NCBI RefSeq assembly: GCF_036323735.1
Contig: NW_026947371.1
Coordinates: 826,274-890,273 of the forward strand
Direction of reading: 5' to 3'
DNA length: 64,000 nt
Source of the DNA: Rattus norvegicus
Lineage: Eukaryota; Chordata; Mammalia; Rodentia; Muridae
Positions within the stretch are counted from its first letter, which is position 1. Each line of letters begins with the position of its first letter. The position numbers were made by a program, and so were the translations under genes. Under the pieces are notes generated by a model. That model did no database searches, was not told the origin of the DNA, and saw only the letters and a program-made list of their open reading frames with translations. Of this stretch, positions 1 to 13,440 are shown one piece after another.

Positions 1-2030
1 TCAGGGAGCCTGCCTTATCTGCTGGCCCTATTGCAAGTGAGGAGTTGATCTTCATCATTAAGTCCCTTCCTTGTTAGTCATCATTAACAAAGACACTGCC
101 TCTGATCCTATCACTGCAGCAGTCAGTTCTTGTCCCATGGTCAAAATGCCCCAGGTTAGGAGTCAGGGTAGTCCCTAAAATAGTTTAAGAAAGACTCTGC
201 ACCAGACTGCGCGGAACTTTGTTTTGCCAGACAAAACAGGCTTTACTCTAGGATGACATGAGGAGAAAGTGTTGGCACCGGCTCTTCATCTTACACTAAT
301 TGGAGGCTGTGGCCAAGGTCATGGTCAATGTTTTTTTTTCCCATGGCCCTCTAACTAAGTGAGATGGCTTAGTGAAGGGCTACTCCTGCAGTACTGGGAG
401 GGCTATACTTCTATTAAAGATCAGTACTCCACTGTTAGTCATATATTTATTGGTTGTAAGAGGCAGGAAACCCAATGCAATTGTGACCCTGCCTCAGGAA
501 TGGCAGCAGAAAGTGTCCTTAAAACCAATTGCCTCTAACTATAGCTTACTCTCTGATACCTGAGGCTTCAGTCGGATAACAACACCTTTGGCAAACCCTC
601 TTCAATACTCAAATGCTACTTTCTCCTGGTCTTTTGGGGGAAGGTCATCAGGCATGTCTGACATGCTGGAAGAAACTTCCCCCCTAAAGCAGATGAACCA
701 TAAAATGATTTTGTCAACCACTTGGCATTTACTACTCAGATCCTAACCATCTCCCCATCCTTTTGTTATTAATTCTTACTGGAAGCCTAGTGTCCTTCAG
801 AGGCTGGGTCTCTTGAGAGGCAGAGCCACTGAGCTGACTCTAAGGAGCTGAGCTGAGCTGAGTCCGGAAGGACAGCCAGTAACAGACCAGCTGCCCCTCT
901 GCTCTCATTTTTGTTTCACAGGCACAAGGCTTCTGCTCAATTATGGGCTGGCCTTTTCGCCCCAAGAAAGCTGGCTCATTTAGCTGTGTGACTGAATGCT
1001 ATTTGTCACCTGATAAGGTTGTTACACCTGCTCTCATCAGGCCACTCCATAGCACTCTTGCCAGGCCCCTTACAGCTCTTCTTAAGAATTTTATGACCTA
1101 AGACACTGTGTACTTTGACTTAAAGTATATCCCAACCTGCTTAATGCATGTCCGAGATTCACATTCTGAAGGTCCTAATTCTAAAGCAAGGGGATGGTGA
1201 ACCCCCCTAAATATTAAATTTAACTCCACGGTCTGAACCAGGATTGGACAGATGGATATAGTTGGGGTCTTACAATGCTTCAATCAGGAGCTGATATGGA
1301 GATTATATTTACTATAAAATTGTTAAAAGTGACAGTGCATTCTTACTGCTTCGCTTTTGGGCACTGATCCAAAGAAGGAGCCCAGGGAGGCACTGAACAT
1401 GCTGCAAGGTACACATGACTTCATCTTCAGCCTGCACTCCACTGAGAGGACCTGCTTCCTCAAAGATCTGCACTGATTCAAGTCCACTGCCATCGCCCAA
1501 GAAGAATCAGTATCCTACCACCCACTCTAGCACAACTAAAATATGTATTCTTCACAATGCAATAACTTTCATAGGATTTGACTTTTTGGATAATGCAATT
1601 ATGATTGTTGCAGGAACACAAATTTATGATTTATTCAAAACATGATTTATTTTGAAATATATAAAAATGTCAATCAGAATGTTATTTTTCCTTCTATGTA
1701 TCAACACATTATTTATTTCTCAGTTATTGATGTTGTACTTTAATGACGTGTGGTTTAGTTATTTCTTATTTGCCATGCATGGGTACCTGTTTATCTCTTT
1801 GTCTTTTACTTATATATTTTGGACCTTGGACATTTAATCATTTAACCAGCCTTGTTAAATAACAGGGAGACGATATAGCAACAAAACCTATTCACTTATA
1901 TCATCATAGGCTAACTCTCGATGCCTTGATGAGGGTCAAACTCAAACACAAATCTCCATCTCAGTTCAGGCAAGGACATTTTTGTCCTTCAGTCAAATGG
2001 GGCCAACATTCTTTTTTACCTACTGTCCTG
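1..2030. other. Unassigned DNA left of the LTR-like block
   Basis: I recognise no gene, SINE or satellite unit here. The longest open frames are 60-76 codons and lack any feature I know. Because an LTR-like block follows directly, this could be decayed internal sequence of the same endogenous retrovirus, but I could not identify gag, pol or env motifs, so that remains a guess. Confidence 0.4.
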
Positions 2031-2034
2031 ATGT

Positions 2035-2647
2035 GTTTGCTGAAAAACCAAAAAATTGTCACCACTGCATGCTGAGCTGGACAGTCAATGATGGATAATA
2101 GAGTGATATGTTCATGAATAAGCGGCCTAAGACAGGAGGGCCGACATTAGCTGCTGCCTTATCCCATGATGGGCCCTGGTTACAAGATTCTCTTGGCCAT
2201 GTGATAAATAACACCCCAACCTAAGACAGACGCAGTTTCCAAGGGGTTCATTCCAGGACATACATGGCCATTGGTCACTTTTACATTTAAATATAAGTAA
2301 GGTTATGGTTGACTAGGTTCATGGAAAATCCCCAGGCAGCCGTAGAAGACTAATACAAATTTGGTGGTCAAGAAAAATAATAATATGATAATGTTGTCCT
2401 GATGATTAATAATACGACACACCTGTGAACTCTCTGACATCCTTTCATCATCAGTTCTGTGATCAAACGAATCCTGTGTTCTTGCCCTGAGTAAATATTT
2501 CTTAGTTTCCTCCCTCCCTCTGTTACCCCTGTTATGGAATAAATTCAGCCTTGGAGAAAAATAAAATTGACACCTTGTTCAGACTCTTGTCTTGGCATCC
2601 TTCTTTGCGTCCTTTGTCCCACATTCTCTTCCAGGTACCCTCAGAAC
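2035..2647 (+). mobile_element. Probable endogenous-retrovirus LTR, class II (ERVK) type
   Basis: The block has the layout of a rodent class II LTR: a start beginning TG, a long U3-like stretch, two AATAAA-type polyadenylation signals near 2538 and 2560, and a tail resembling R/U5 ending at a CA near 2647. General resemblance to rodent ERVK LTRs is from memory and no family name is certain. It lies immediately before the first copy of the tandem array. A solo LTR or the 3' LTR of a degraded provirus would both fit. No coding capacity is seen. Confidence 0.5.
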
Positions 2648-2659
2648 ACTCACTTACAG

Positions 2660-2832
2660 AGCATTTGTAATCCCTTCTCAAAAATCTACCAACAACAGAT
2701 CAGTTTTCAGTAAACTCGTTTGCCAATAGCATTCACTTCTGTATTTGATATGTTCTAGGTGTGTCTCTCAGGAAAGATATATATCTGGTCCCTGGCAGCA
2801 TGCACTACATAGCTTCATTAATCATATCTAGT
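2660..2832 (-). repeat. Array copy L0, partial (L1 tail only)
   Basis: Only the distal part of the L1-derived tail is present, beginning at the motif that elsewhere reads CTTGTAATCCTTTCTCAAAA. It marks the left edge of the array, directly after the LTR-like block. Confidence 0.75.
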
Positions 2833-4950
2833 TTTGGTGATATATATATTCTCCTACACCAATGAGGTTAGGTAGAATTTTAGTATGGATTCTGTGCTAC
2901 TAGCTCAAGAATGTTGAATCCACAAATGACAATGCCAAATAATCTTACTCCTGTTCTTAGGAACCTATTGAAGTTGAGGTTTAACTGGACCTCAAGTCAT
3001 TCCTCTCACTGCCCATCCTCATAAGTAATATGTATGGCCTGAAGAAATAATCATGCTAAAACATCCAAAACCCCCAAGACTGACACTGGGAATACAGGTA
3101 GGTAGATATGAGAGAACTGATACTTAAATGGAAAGAGAACACATTCTATACTCTATGTTGCCCTTTGTTTTATTGATATCTGCTAATTTTTGGATAAAAT
3201 AAGCATTTTGGAGTTTATCATTTGAAGTAGGTACACAATATTTTCACTGTTATAATCATTCTACTACTGGACCCACTTTGTTGACAAAATCACTGAAAAA
3301 ATAGAAATGAAAACAGATTTCTGATATGATATTCAGGAATATATATAAAGTCCCCTCTCATGGAATGTTCAATTAGAAAATGAAATACAATATATTCACT
3401 CAATTAAAGATCTGTAGGGTAAATACAGGTCTTTGGGAAACAGAGAAAACCTAGGAAATTGAAATATATGTCACAGGGATGAACCTGGTAATAAAATTAT
3501 TATCCAGAAGAATCTCCTCCATTTTATGTTCCTAGATGTTTTCTACCCATGCCATGCCCCTGACAAAGTTTCTCCATTCACACCATGTAACCACTAATGA
3601 AGCAAATGAAGTCTCTAACTGTTGAGAGATGGAGTAAATAAAGGTTTCCACTGTGCCACAGGAGATAGAACTAGAAAGGGCACCCTGGAATCGTGTCAGT
3701 GTAAGGAAAACTGTTCAGCAGGTAGGCCATGGCATTTCTCACCGACATCACCATTAGACCCTCTTCTGTGATGTCACAACTGCTGTTTTGACTGAAACTG
3801 CCTCTCAGAAATCCTTCAGTACCTGTAGGGTTTACTAATTGGCCTCAAATTCAGAGCAAATTGGGGAGTGATAACAAAGACGATGAAGAGATTGGAAATG
3901 AAGAGAAGGAGGCTGTCCTTCTGTCTTGGCATAAAAAACAAGGAAGAAACATGTGGTTTTTGGGAAAGCTTAGTGAGTCCTTGGTAGGTGTTGAGTGGGA
4001 TCACTGAAGAGATAGCCTTGATCTGAGCCTTTCACATATGGGAATCAGAACTGTGATCCTATCAGAAACATCTGTACTTCCCTGTTGTTATGGTTTCCCT
4101 AGTCAGTGGGATTATATCATTCATTTTTTTATTCCAAATCCAAGTGTTGTGAAGGGCATATATGTTTCCTTGAGAGGTTATGACCTTTACTCTTTTTGTC
4201 AAGAAGAAAAGGTCCTAAGGGAGAAGTGAAAAAGAAGTATTGAGTCCCTAGCCCCGAGTAATCTACTCCATGCTTTGGATATCAATAGTGCAGTTTGTGT
4301 CTGACACTGATATCACAGAGAGAGAAGTTCTTGTAGTTGAGACTTCATCATCTCAGTCTCTCCACTAATATTACTCTGAATACCACTTCAGATTTCTGAA
4401 TCATAATGTGCGATTACTTGGCAGCTTTCTTCTCTTTTATATGTTTCTCTTTTTAGCAAATTTTATTGCTTTTAATAACTGGATGTTTCTATATTTACCT
4501 TTAAAATATTATTTTTTTCCAAATTTCTTGCCCTTCAGATCCCTAATTGTTCCCTTTTCCTACTTCTTTAACCAGTCTTTCTTTCTGTTGACATTCCATT
4601 GAACTGGGAGACAAATTAGGGAGGACCAAGGGCTTCATTTCCATTGTTGCCCAAAAAGGCCGTCCTCAGCAACATATGCATTTGGAGCCATAGGTCAGTC
4701 CATGTACTTTCCTTGTATATTGGTCTAGTAACCAAACGCTCTGGTTCACTGGCATAGTTCTTATGTGGTTTAAAGCACCCTCAGCACTTCTAATCCTTTT
4801 TGAAAATTTACCAACAAGAGGTCCGTTTTCAGTTCACTGGTTTGCTACCAGCATTCACTTCTGTATTCGACATGCTGTATCTGTGTCTCTCAGTAAATAT
4901 TTATATCCAGTTCCTGGCAGAATGCACTTCTTACCTTCATCAATTTTATC
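2833..4950 (-). repeat. Array copy L1, near complete
   Basis: Core followed by L1-tail, about 2.1 kb. The CRE-like TGATGTCAC near 3770 and an ATAAAAAA element near 3930 are present. The TA tract at the start is short. No usable reading frame. Confidence 0.85.
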
Positions 4951-6184
4951 TAGCTTTGTTGGCTGATGTATACATATATACATTTGGTGGCTCCTACACC
5001 TAAGTGTTTACGTGGAAAGTTAACATGGATTCTGCCCAACTATGTCAAGAATGTAGAATTCACAAATGACAATTTCAAATAGACTCTCTCCTGTTTTTAT
5101 GAACCTTTTGAAGTAGATGTTTAACTGGTCCTCGAGACATTTTTCTCCCTGCCCCTCGTCCAGTATCTTATGTTTGGCCTTAAGAAAGAATCATGATAAA
5201 TCATCCTACCCTCAAGTCTGGGCATGCAAACACTGGAAACTAGATAGAGTGTACAGGAATGACCTGTGAATAAAAATATTGTCTAGAAGAACTTCCTACA
5301 CACTGGACTTTTCTCTTCTTATGGTTCCTGGAAGACAGTGGGTTTATATCATTCATTTCTTTATTTAAAAAGCCAAGTGTTTGAAAGGCATATTTGTTTT
5401 ACTGAAAAGTCATGACCTTTATACTTTGTCAAGAAGAAAGGGTCCTAAGGAAGAAGGGAAAAACAAGTACTGTGTGCTTATCTCTGAGTAAACTCCATGC
5501 TATGGATATCTATTGTGCACTTTGTGTCTGACACTGATATTTGGGAGAGAGAAGTGCTTCTAGTTGAGACATGATCATCTCAGTCTTTCCATTAGCATTA
5601 CTCAGACTACCACTTCAGTTTTCCTAGACAATATGTGTGATTACTTGGCATCTTTCTTTTCTTTTATGTCATTCATATTTTTTAGAAAATTTTATTGCTT
5701 TTTTTAACTGGATGTTTTCTCTATTTACATTTAAAATATTATTTCCTTTCCCAGTTTCTTCCTTTATGATCCCTACCTATTCTTTTTTCTTACTTCTATA
5801 ACCAGTCTTTCTGTCCATTGACATTCCCTTGTACTGTGAGACAAATTAGGGAGGACCAAGGGCATCATCACCATTATTGCCCAAAAAGGTCATTCTCTGC
5901 CACATATCCATTTGGAGACATAGATCAGTCCATGTACGTTCTTTGCTTATTGGTCTGGTATGAGAAGGCTCTGGTTTATTGTCATTGTTGTTCTTATGGG
6001 GTTGAAAGCACCTTTAGCTCTTCTAATCCTTTTTTAAAATTTACCAACAAGAGGTCCGTTTTCAGTTCACTGGTTTGCTACTAGCATTCACTTCCGTATT
6101 AGACATGCTGTATCTGTGTCTCTAGGTAAATATCTATATCCAGTTCCTGGAAGAATGCACTTATTAGCTTTATCAATCTTATCT
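4951..6184 (-). repeat. Array copy L2, internally deleted (~1.2 kb)
   Basis: Two jumps relative to neighbouring copies remove about 1.1 kb of core. Near 5245 the text passes from the segment after GATAGATAG straight to the GGAATGACCTG segment. Near 5315 it passes to TTATGGTTCCTGG. The L1 tail is intact to 6184. Confidence 0.8.
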
Positions 6185-6326
6185 AGTTTTGGTGGCTGAT
6201 GTACATAAATAATTTTGGTGGCTTCTACACTTATGTTGTTAAGTGGACTGTTATCATGGACTCTCCCCAACTAGGTCAAGAATGTAGAATTCACAAATGA
6301 CAATGCAAATAGACTCCCTCCTGCTA

Positions 6327-6418
6327 TTTTTTTTTCTTTTCTTCAGAGCTGGGGACAGAACCCAGGACCTTGCGTTCGCTAGGCAAACACTCTACTGCTA
6401 AGCTAAATCCCCAACCCC
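6327..6418 (-). mobile_element. ID SINE, antisense
   Basis: Reads as the complement of the BC1-type ID consensus: a T-rich stretch, then GAGCTGGGGACAGAACCCAGG, a degenerate A/B-box region and CCCCAACCCC. A short repeat CTGCT flanks it on both sides where the array consensus has one copy, consistent with a target-site duplication. Typical of rat-lineage SINEs. This is derived from tRNA and is not a tRNA gene. Confidence 0.85.
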
Positions 6419-7790
6419 TGCTGTTTTTATGAACCTATTGAAGTAGACATTTAACTCGTCCTCAAGCCATTCTTCAACCCTGCCCATCATCTGGAAGATT
6501 ACATTAGGCCTTAAGAAAGAATCATGGTAAAACATCCTAAACACTCAAGTCTGGCCATGGTAACACTGTAAGATAGATAGGGTAGTACTGGCATCAAATG
6601 GGAGTAGAGAACCAAATTCAATAGTCCATGTTGTCCTTTGCTTTCCTGATGTCTGGTAATTTTTTGATAAAATAAGGATTTGGGAATTCATCATTTGAAA
6701 TAGGCACACAGTATTTATACTGTTGTACTCACTCTATGGCTGGGCCCCCTTTGTGACCAAAATCATTACAGAAATTTTAATTGGAAACAGAATTTTTGGT
6801 TACACATTGAGGAACATTTACATAGTCCCCTATCAAGGAATTTACAGTAAGAAATTGAAATACAATATTCATTCAATTAAAGGTAGTTGAGAAAATACTG
6901 GCCTTTGGGAAATAAAGAAAACCCAGAAAATTGAACTCATTGTCACAGGAATGATCCTGGGAATAAAATATTGTCTTGAAGAATCTCCTACACTCCATGT
7001 TCCTACATCTTCTCTACCCATGCCAAGCCCCTGTCTAACTTTCTCCATTCAGAGCATGTAACCACTAGTGAAACAGAGAGAAGTCTCTACTTTAGAGTGA
7101 TGTAGTACATACAGGTTTCCACTGTGTTACCGGAGACATACCTAGTAAGGGCACTCTCGAATCTGGACAATGTAAGGAAAGGTGTTCATCATGTAGACCA
7201 CCGTATTTCTCAGTGACATCATCATTAGGAACTCCATGAAAACTCTCTTATAACCTGGTGAGCCCTACCTCCTTCTGTTGTCATGACTGCAACTGCCTCT
7301 CAGATTTTCCTTCAATACCTCTAAGGTTTGCTAATTGGCATCTTATTCAGAGACAATTTGGGAGTGAGAACAAAGAGGATGAAGGATATGAAATGGGGAT
7401 AAGGAAGGTGGCCTTCTGTCTTGGTATAAAAAAGAAGGAAGAAATATGTGGTGCTTGGGAAAGCTTAGTGTGTCCTTGTTAGGTGTTGAGGGGTATCTCT
7501 GAAGATATGTGGTTTCCACATAAGGGAACCAGGAGCCAGGAGCCTCTCAGAAGCATCTGGACTTCCCTGTTATTTTGCTTCCTGGAAGTCAGAGAGTTTA
7601 TATCATTCATTTCTTTATACAAAAAGTCAGGTGTTGTGAAGGGCACAGTTGTATCCCTGACAGGTCATGGACTTTATACTTTTTGTAAAAAAGACATAGG
7701 TACTAATGAAGATGGATAAGTATTGTGTTCTCAGCTCAAAGAAACCTCTTCAATGTTCTGGATACCGTATATTGCAGTTTTTGTCTGAAA

Positions 7791-8190
7791 CTTTTTTTTT
7801 ATTAACTTGAGTGTTTCTTATTACATTTCGAGTGTTATTCCCTTTCCCGGTTTCCGGACAAACATAACCCTAATCCCTCCCCTTCCCCTTCTTTATGCGT
7901 GTTCCCCTCCCCATCCTCCCCCCATTGCCGCATTTCCCCCAACAATCACGTTCACTGTGGGTTCAGTCATAGCAGAGCCAAAGTCTTCCCCTTCCACTGG
8001 TTATCTTACTAGAATATTCATTGCTACCTATGAGGTCAGTCCATGTATAGTCCTTAGGAGTAGTGGCTTAGTCCCTGGAAACTCTGGTTGCTTGGCATTG
8101 TTGTTCATAAGGGGTCTCGAGCTCCTTCAAGCTATTTGAATTCTTTCTCTGATTCCTTCAACGGTGGTCCCGTTCTCAGTTCAGTGGTTG
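7791..8190 (-). mobile_element. 5'-truncated young L1 3' end, antisense
   Basis: An oligo-T run (about 7791-7800) is followed by antisense L1 3' UTR: ATTAACTTGAGTGTTTC, the pyrimidine-rich CCCCTCC block, and onward to the CTTCAACGGTGGTCC region. It closely resembles the 3' UTR of the long L1 at 40356-47200, so it is younger than the diverged L1 tail of the array unit. It interrupts the core between GTCTGAAAC and GACAGTTATATCTGGG, which are contiguous in other copies. Confidence 0.85.
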
Positions 8191-8838
8191 ACAGTTATAT
8201 CTGGGAGAGAGAAGTGCTCTGGTTCAAACTTCATCATCTCAGTCTTTCCACTAGTATTACTCTGTCTATCATTTTAGATTTCCAAGTCAATAGGTATGAT
8301 TAGTTGGCAGTTTTCTTTTATATCTTTCATTTTTTATCAAATTTCATTTCTTTTCTTAACTGAATGTTTTTATAATTACATTTAAAATGTTATTTCCTTT
8401 CCCAGTTTCCTGCCCATAAGATCCCTAACTGGTCCCCCTCCCCTTCTTCTATAACCATCTTTACTACTCCTTGACATTACCTTGAACTTGGAGTCAAACC
8501 AAGATGAACCAAGGACTTCTCCTTCCATTGGTGCTCACCAAGTCCAACCTCTTCAACATATGGAGTTGGAGCCATAGCTGTGTCCATGTACATTCTTTTA
8601 ATATTGGTCTAGTATCAAAAAGCTCTGGTTCATTGGCATTGTTCTTCTTATGGTGTTAAAGCCCCTTCAGCTCTTGTAATATTTCCTGCACATCTACAAA
8701 CAAGAAGTCCATTTTCAGTTCACTAGTTTGCCACTAGCATTCACTTCTGTATTTGGCATAATATAGCTGTTCTTCTCAGGAAATATCTATATCTGTTTCC
8801 TGGAAGAATTCACTTCTTAGCTCATCAATCTTGTCTAG

Positions 8839-11147
8839 TTTTAGTTTCTAATGTATACATATGTACTTTTGGTGGCTCGTACAGCTATGAGTTTAGCTGG
8901 AATTTTATCACTGATTCTGCACATCTAGGTCAAGACTGTAGAATCCACAAATGGGAACTCCAAATAGATTCCATCCTGTTCTTTGGAAACTACTGAAATT
9001 GAGGCTTCACTGGCCCTCAAGTCATTCCTCTCCCTACCCAGCCTCCTATATCTTATGTTTGGCCTTAATAAGGACTCATGGTAAAATATCCGAGACCCTC
9101 AAGTATGGCAATGAAACACAGGAAGGTAGATATTGCAGAAGTGATATCAAATGGGACTAGAGAACCGAATTCTATAGTCCATGTAGCACTTCTCTTTATT
9201 GAAGTCTGGTAATTTTTGGATAAAATAAGGATATGAGAGTGTGTCATTTGAAGCATGTACACAGTATTTACACTGATATACTTACTCTATAGTTGGGCCC
9301 CCTTTGTTGCCAAAATCATTGCAGAAAATGAAATTGGAAAACAAATTTTTTGAGTACACATTCAGGAATATTATAAAGTCCCCAATCATGGAATGTACAA
9401 TAAGAAAATATAATATAATATTCATTCTATTAAAGGACTATAGGGAAAATCCTAGAGTTTGGCAAACAGATATATCTGAGAAAATTGAACAAAAGACCAT
9501 AGGAATCGACCTGGGAATAAAATTATTATCCAGAAGAATCTAATCCACTCTAGGTTCCTAAATCTTATCTACACATGCCAAGCCCCTCACTATCTTTCTC
9601 CATTCAGATCATGTAAACAATAATGAAGCCAAGAGAATTCCCTAACTTTAGAGCGATATAGTATGTAAAGATTTCCACTGATTCACAGGAGACACTCCTG
9701 TAAAGTGCACCCTTGAATCTAGTCAATGTTAGTAAAGCAGTTCAGCAGGAAGTCCATGGCAATTCTCAGTAATATCATCATTAGGCCCTCCTTAAAAAAA
9801 TTCCTGTATCCTGCAGAGCCCTAGCTTCTTCTATGATTTCACAAGTGTTGTTGTTACAGCAATTTAATCTCAGATTTTTCATTAGTACCTCAAGGGTTAA
9901 CGAATTGGCCTTTAATTCAGAGTAAACAGATATTTGAGGGGGGAGAACAAAGAGCATGAATTGATCAGAGATGAGGAGAAAGAAGGTGGCCTTCTGTCTT
10001 GCTAATAAAAAAGGAAGAAATGTGTAGTCTATGGGAAAGCTCTGCGTCCTGGGTAGGGATTGAGTGGGTTGGCTGAAGAGATAGCCTTGTCCTGAACTTT
10101 CCACATATGGGACTATGGGGCAGGGAGCCTCTGAGAATCATCTGGACTTCCCTGCTTGTTATGGTTCCTGGATATCAGAGAGTTTATATCATTAATTTCT
10201 TTATCCCTAAAGCCAAGTGTTTGGAAAGGAATGATTGTTTACCTGAGAGCTCATTGCTCTTATTCTGTTTTTCACAGAAGAAAAAGGTCCTAAGTAAGAA
10301 AGGAAAGACACGTATTATGTCCTCAGCTCAGATTAACCTCCTCCATAATTTGAATTCCTTTATTGCAGTTTGTGTCTGACACTGACATAAGGGAGAAGGG
10401 AAGGACAGTTATTGTGTCTTTGCTCACAGAAAATTTCACCATGTTTTGGAAATCTATAGTGCAGTTTGTGTTTGACACTGATATCTGGGAAAGAGAAGTG
10501 CTTCTAGTTGAGTCTTCATCATCTCAGTATTTTCACTAGTATTATTCTGACTATCCTTCCATGTCAGTGACTTTTTAGATTTCTCAGTCAATAGGTATGA
10601 TTAGCTGGTCATGCTCTTTCATATAATTTCTTTCTTTTTTTATTTTTCACCAAATTATATTCCTTACTATTAATTGGATATTTCTATATTCTTATTTCAA
10701 ATGTTATTTCTTTCCCCAATTTCCTGCCCATAAGATCCCTATCCTGTCTTGTCCCCTTGTTCTACTGCTCCCCTTACTGCCCCTTTACATTCCATTGAAC
10801 TGGGAGTCAAACCCAGGGAGAACAAATGGTTTCTCCTTCCACTGATGCTCAACAACGACATACTCTGTCTCATATGCTGTTCGAGCCATAATTCTGTCCA
10901 TGAACCATTTTTGAGTATTGGTTTACTACCAGAAAGCACTGGTTCATTGACATTGTTGTTTTTATGCGTTTGAAAGCCCCTTCATCTCTTGTAATCCTTT
11001 CTCAAAATCTACCAACAAGAGGTCCATTTACTTGTTTGCCATTAGCACTCGCTTCTGTATTTGACATGATCTATCTGTGTCTCTAAGGAAAGATCTGTAT
11101 CTATTTATTGGGAGAATGCACTTCTTAGCTTCATCATTATTATTTAG
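8839..11147 (-). repeat. Array copy L4, complete, with a local ~100-bp duplication
   Basis: About 2.31 kb. Uniquely, the segment ending GTGTCTGACACTGA occurs twice in tandem (about 10306-10395 and 10397-10500), the two halves being diverged. Otherwise colinear with its neighbours. Confidence 0.85.
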
Positions 11148-11157
11148 TTTTGGTGGC

Positions 11158-11188
<31 letters not shown>

Positions 11189-13320
11189 TATACATATATA
11201 TATATATATGCTTGATGGCTGCTACAGTTATGACGTAAGGTGGAATTTTAACATGGATTCTGTGCAACCAGGTCAAGAATATAAAATCCACAAAGGACAA
11301 TGCCAAATAGACTTCCTCCTGTTCTCATGAACTTATTGAAGTTGAGGTTTCACTGGTCCTCAAGCCATTCTTTTCCCTGCCCATCCTCCTGCATCTCATG
11401 TTTGGCCTTAAGAAAGAATCACGATAAAGCTTCCAAAACCCTCACATCTGGCACTGGAACACTGGAAGGTAGATACTGTAGTGTTGATATCAAAAGGGAC
11501 TAGAGAAACGAATTCTATACACCATGTGGTCCTTTGCTTTTCTGATGTCTGAAAATTTTTGAATAAAATAAGGATTTGGGAGTTTTTCATTTGAAGAAGG
11601 TACACAATATTTACACTGTTATACTCACTGTATAGATGGGCCCCTTTGTTGCCAAAATCATGGCAGAAAATGGAATTGGAAAGCAGAATTTTTGAGTACA
11701 CATTCAAAAATATTCATAAAGTCCCCTAACAAGGACAGTACAATGAGAAAGTGAAACACAATATTTATTCAATTAAGGTCTGTAGGGAAAAAAACTGGAC
11801 TTTGGGAAACAGAGAAAAAAAAATGAACTGTATGTCACAGGAATGAATCTGGGAAAAAATAATATCTAGAAGAAACTCCTCCTGTCCATATGCCTAAATC
11901 AGTTTTACCCATGCCAAGCCCCTGACTAACTTTCTCCATTTACAGGATGTAACCACTAATGAAGCAAAGAGAAGTCACTAGCTTTAGAGAGATGGAGTAC
12001 ATAAAGGTTTCCACTGTATCACAGGAGACACTCCTGGAAAGGCCACCTTTGAATCTGGTCATTGGGAGGAATGTTTAGCAGGTATGCCATGGCAGTTCTC
12101 AATGACATCATCATTCGGCCCCACCTGAAAAATCTCTTGTATCCTGGAAAGTCCTAGCTTCTGCCATGATATCACAAGTGTTGTGCTGAAAGCAACTGCC
12201 TCTTAGATATTTTTTCAGTACCTTTAGTGTTTACTATTTGTCCTCTAATTCAGAGTAAACAGTCATTTGGGAGTGAGAACAAGAAGGACGAAGAGATCAG
12301 AGATGGAGAGAAGGAAGCTGGGCATTGTCTTGTTATAAACAATGCTAGAAATATGTCGTCCATGGGAAAGCTCAGTGTTTCATGGGTAGGTGTTCAATGA
12401 GTTCACTGAAGAGTTATCCTTGATCTGAGCCTTCCACATATGAGAATCAGGAGATTAGAGCTTCTCATATGGTCTTCCCTACTTTTTATGATTCCCGGAA
12501 ATCAGAGAGTTTATAACATTATTTTATTTATTCCAAAGCCAGGTGTTGGGAAGGGCAGAATTGTTTTCCTGAGAGCTCATCATTTTTTTTTCATTTTGCC
12601 CAGAAGAAAAATGTCCTAAGGGAGAGGGGAAAGTCAAATATTGTGTCCTTAGCTCACTGTACACTCCTCCATGCTTTGGATTCCTATAGTGCAGTTTGTG
12701 TCTGACACTGATGTCTGGGAGAGAGAAGAGCTTCTATTTGAGACTTCACCATCTCAGTCTTTCCACTAGTATTACTCTCCTGAGAGTGACCCTTTAGATT
12801 TCTGAGTGAATAGATGTGATTAGCTGGCAATTCTCTTTTCTTTTAATTTGTTTTTATTATTTTTTAAATTTTATAGCAAATTTTATTGCTTTTTTGAATG
12901 GGATATTTCTATATTTACATTTCAAATATTGTTTCCAATCCCAGTTTCCTGTAGGTTAGGTCCCTAACCGGTCCCCCACCCATTATTCTATACTTCCTCT
13001 TACTGCCCCTTGACATTCCCTTGAAATGGCTATCAATCCTAGGGAGGATCAAGGGCTTCTGCATCCATTGGTGCCCAAAAAGCCATCCTCTGCTACCTGT
13101 GTATTTTCAACCATAGGTCTCTCAATGTACAATCTTTTAATATGGGTTTACAATTGGAATGCTCTGGTTCATTGCCATTGTTGTTCTTATGGGGCTAAAA
13201 AACCCTTTAGCTCTTGTAATCCTTTCTCAAAATCTACCAACAATAGGTCCGTTTTCAGGTCACTGGTTTACCACTAACATTCACTTCTGTATTTACCATG
13301 CTCTAGCTGTGTTTGTCAGG

Positions 13321-13383
<63 letters not shown>

Positions 13384-13426
13384 GTTCCTGGCAGCATGCA
13401 CTTCTTAGCTTCAACAATCTTTTCTA
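11148..13426 (-). repeat. Array copy L5, complete
   Basis: About 2.28 kb, colinear with neighbours. It starts with a TA microsatellite (11158-11210) and carries all core landmarks followed by the antisense L1 tail (about 12860-13426). One of the better templates for a unit consensus. Confidence 0.85.
13320..13380. repeat. (TA)n microsatellite in L1-tail
   Basis: About 30 uninterrupted TA steps within the tail of copy L5, ahead of the GTTCCTGGCAGCATGC motif. It lies about 80 bp from the usual TA position, so it is a second, independently expanded site. Confidence 0.95.
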
Positions 13427-13440
13427 GTTTTGGTGGCAGA

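Larger units (their letters stand above)
6185..8838 (-). repeat. Array copy L3, interrupted by an ID element and an L1 fragment
   Basis: The unit is about 2.65 kb because of two later insertions, an ID SINE (6327-6418) and a young L1 3' end (7791-8190). Removing them brings it close to the normal unit length of about 2.2 kb. Confidence 0.85.

Noticed and set aside
7807..8139. 110-codon proline-rich frame
   Set aside because: It lies in the antisense L1 3' UTR; the Pro-rich part is the complement of the polypurine tract.
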